Below are positions 62,454 through 64,000 of a stretch of 64,000 nt of DNA, in pieces; within the stretch, counting starts at the first letter, position 1, and each line of letters starts with the position of its first letter. Both the position numbers and the translations under genes were made by a program. This stretch comes from Manduca sexta (lineage: Eukaryota > Arthropoda > Insecta > Lepidoptera > Sphingidae), in the NCBI RefSeq assembly GCF_014839805.1, contig NC_051124.1:9176001-9240000 (forward strand), read 5' to 3'. The notes under the pieces are model-generated. The model did no database searches. It was not told the origin of the DNA and saw only the letters and a list, made by a program, of their open reading frames with translations.

Positions 62454-63171
62454 TCAAGGCCTTCTAAAATAGCGAAACTTTTTCTCAGCGCTCGTATCTT
62501 CTTTCAACTTCAATCCATCAATAGGTGCTGGTTCTGGCTCTATTGGGCTGGGTAGAAGTGGCGCTACTTCCACTACTTTCTTTTCTGGCTCTGATTTGGA
62601 ATTGGATGAATCAGATTTGGAAGTAGTTGAATCAGATTTGGAAGTAGTTGAATCAGATTTGGAAGTAGATGAATCGGATTTGGAAGTAGTTGAATCAGAT
62701 TTGGAAGTGGATGAATCATTATTAGAATTTGTTGAATCGGAATTGGGTACAGCAGGTTTCTCTTTAGAACTCTCTTCTTTTTTATCGTTATTAACTGTAG
62801 CTACTGGTTTCGGTTCAGAATCAGGTTTACTTTCCACATTTTTATCGTTATTAGTAGATGCTACAACGGGCTTTACGTTCGAATCAGGTTCTCCAAATCT
62901 ATTGGCATTAGTATCAGAATTGGATATAGGCACGGAATTGGAATTCACAGCTCCAGAATTAGCATTATTTGTGGTTGGAATGGGATCGTTAAATGAACTG
63001 GGTCTCTGAGGGTAGGTTTGAGGATTTTGTCTATGGGCTTCGTATGCTTGCCAGTTGATGAACCAGAAGGGCTGCTTGTCCACCGGTAGTTTGCTGAGCC
63101 TGTCTATAAAGGCTAAGTCGCCGTGCGCTTCGACGGGCAGTCTAGGAGTGGTGCCATCGACTTCACCGAAT
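62454..63171 (-). CDS. Last exon of an unidentified Ser/Asp-repeat protein, 5' exons outside window
   Basis: An acceptor (ATTTCCAG read on the - strand, AG at 63173-63172) precedes 238 codons ending in TGA at 62456-62454. The first base completes a codon split by the intron, so the in-frame ATG just upstream is intronic and probably not the start. The first 50 residues are ordered-looking (DRLSKLPVDKQPFWFINWQ). Then comes an Asn/Ser/Pro-rich stretch with two NNDK segments, about seven copies of a heptad like TTSKSDS encoded by a 21-bp repeat (62590-62736), a Pro-rich part and a basic end (KKFRYFRRP). I do not recognise the family; a secreted or structural role is possible but not shown. No other exon was found before the window's right edge. 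Confidence 0.75.
62590..62736 (-). repeat. In-frame 21-bp repeat, about seven units
   Basis: Units such as TCAGATTTGGAAGTAGTTGA (+ strand) recur every 21 bp from 62590 to 62736, encoding a Ser/Asp/Lys heptad on the - strand. Units differ by a few bases. The repeat also keeps a + strand frame open, which is a by-product. Confidence 0.9.
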
Positions 63172-63445
63172 CTGGAAATCATATGGTAATATTAGATAAT
63201 ATTATATTGTAGAATCATACATAGAATTAATATAAAACTACCCGGCTTTTGAGTTTTGATTTGTGGAATTGTTCATGATTTTTTTATTTTACTGTTCTGG
63301 AAATAATATGGTAATTATATTATGATTATATAGTATTATAGAATCATACCCTCGCCAATCATTATTGCGTCAAAAATGTAATATAAAAGTACCCAGATTT
63401 TGAGCTTTGATTTGAACTTGATCATGATTTTTTTCTTTACTGTCG
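63172..63445 (-). repeat. Tandem duplication covering the acceptor region of the - strand gene
   Basis: Unit 1 (about 63172-63295) and unit 2 (about 63297-63445) share CTGGAAAT(C/A)ATATGGTAAT at the start, TAGAATCATAC, AATATAAAA.TACCC, TTTTGAG.TTTGATTTG and TCATGATTTTTTT at matching places. Both therefore carry an acceptor-like TTCCAG on the - strand. The remainder to 64000 is intron or upstream DNA with no exon recognised. Confidence 0.75.
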
Positions 63446-63868
63446 ATGCGGCGTGTCATATGGAGTCATTTTGTAATATGTGTGTGATTCGTGGAAGTTT
63501 ATAATTTGTAGAATTGTCAAGCGTTAATATTTTTTACACACAAGCATCCTTTGGTCAAAAACATATTAAAATACATATCTAACTCTACATTAATTTAAAA
63601 CTTGTTTTAATTTATTGGGTGAGTCATATATCGGTGCGCCACACTTCGTGGACAAACAAGATGTCATTGTATTTAAATGAACATGCATAATGTAAATACA
63701 GTACATACGAGTATATGGGCATCAGAAGCCAGATTTATCACTATAATTCAAAGCCTAGGTCAATGAACTCTTGTAAATGTAAACAAACTCATCGTCAAAA
63801 TCGTATTAAGGAAAGCGCCGTTCTCTTTCAACGCTCCTATACACAGCTACGAATCATATTATACACTA

Positions 63869-63960
63869 CTAGCTTTTGCTCGCGGCTTTGTCCACGTGAA
63901 GGTGTTTTCCGTGATATTTTTTTCCGACTTGATATGTATAGTGGCTTGAGGCGGCTCTAG
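63869..63960 (-). mobile_element. Helitron 3' end at right edge
   Basis: CTAGCTTTTGCTCGCGGCTT (63869 on) is the reversed hairpin-CTAG end, followed by GGTGTTTTCCGTGATA. The rest is diverged or lies outside. Confidence 0.55.
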
Positions 63961-64000
63961 CTCATGTGCCGCCCGTGTGCAATCAATTCCTGCGCGCCCC

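Noticed and set aside
62596..63009. 137-codon + strand ORF rich in ESDLEVV repeats
   Set aside because: It is the antisense of the - strand exon; the 21-bp repeat keeps both strands open. The - strand has a splice acceptor, sensible head and poly(A) signal.

Overview
The window looks like nuclear DNA of a moth or butterfly (Lepidoptera). It is AT-rich, its coding exons are short and separated by GT-AG introns, and it is full of repeats of types common in that order: tRNA-headed SINEs, short non-autonomous Helitrons that start TC and end in a GC-rich hairpin plus CTAG, and pieces of non-LTR and Penelope-like retrotransposons. Nothing bacterial, viral or CRISPR-like was seen.

One gene can be rebuilt from end to end. 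It is a copper type II ascorbate-dependent monooxygenase of the DBH/MOXD1 family on the + strand, with 12 coding exons between 21248 and 59995. All junctions are GT-AG and all phases agree, giving 736 residues with a signal peptide, a possible furin site, a DOMON domain, both copper sites (HH at 303-304 with H378; HxH at 456-458 with M531) and a hydrophobic C-terminus. Exon 1 is separated from the other 11 exons by a 30.5 kb intron made largely of mobile-element debris. A second gene enters from the right on the - strand: its last exon (63171 to 62454) encodes a low-complexity Ser/Asp/Lys protein with a seven-residue repeat. The two genes converge tail to tail, about 2.5 kb apart.

Layout. 1-21.2 kb: mostly non-coding DNA upstream of the monooxygenase, with a non-LTR retrotransposon 3' end (3.4 kb), a small Helitron (9.6 kb), two Penelope-like insertions with target-site duplications (10.2 and 12.5 kb), a 92-bp tandem repeat (11.8 kb), a 99-bp direct repeat pair (11.2 and 15.2 kb), an F-family repeat (14.5 kb), candidate promoter motifs near 18.1-18.6 kb and long hairpins (19.7 and 20.9 kb). 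21.2-21.7 kb: exon 1. 21.7-52.2 kb: the giant intron, holding SINEs, two Helitrons with 122-bp tandem arrays in opposite orientation, further repeats, and two weak - strand ORFs near 45 kb. 52.2-60.0 kb: exons 2-12, with a SINE nested in a SINE, a MITE, Helitrons and a partial copy of exon 6 in the introns. 60-62.4 kb: 3' UTR and intergenic DNA. 62.4-64 kb: the - strand gene.

I did not find a new multi-gene system. The observations most worth a second look are the 39-bp copy of the exon 6 start inside intron 6, the inverted pair of Helitron arrays, the Penelope-like foldback elements with 12-13 bp target duplications, and the duplicated splice-acceptor region of the - strand gene. Repeat family letters (A, D, E, F) are my own labels; boundaries of degenerate repeats are approximate.
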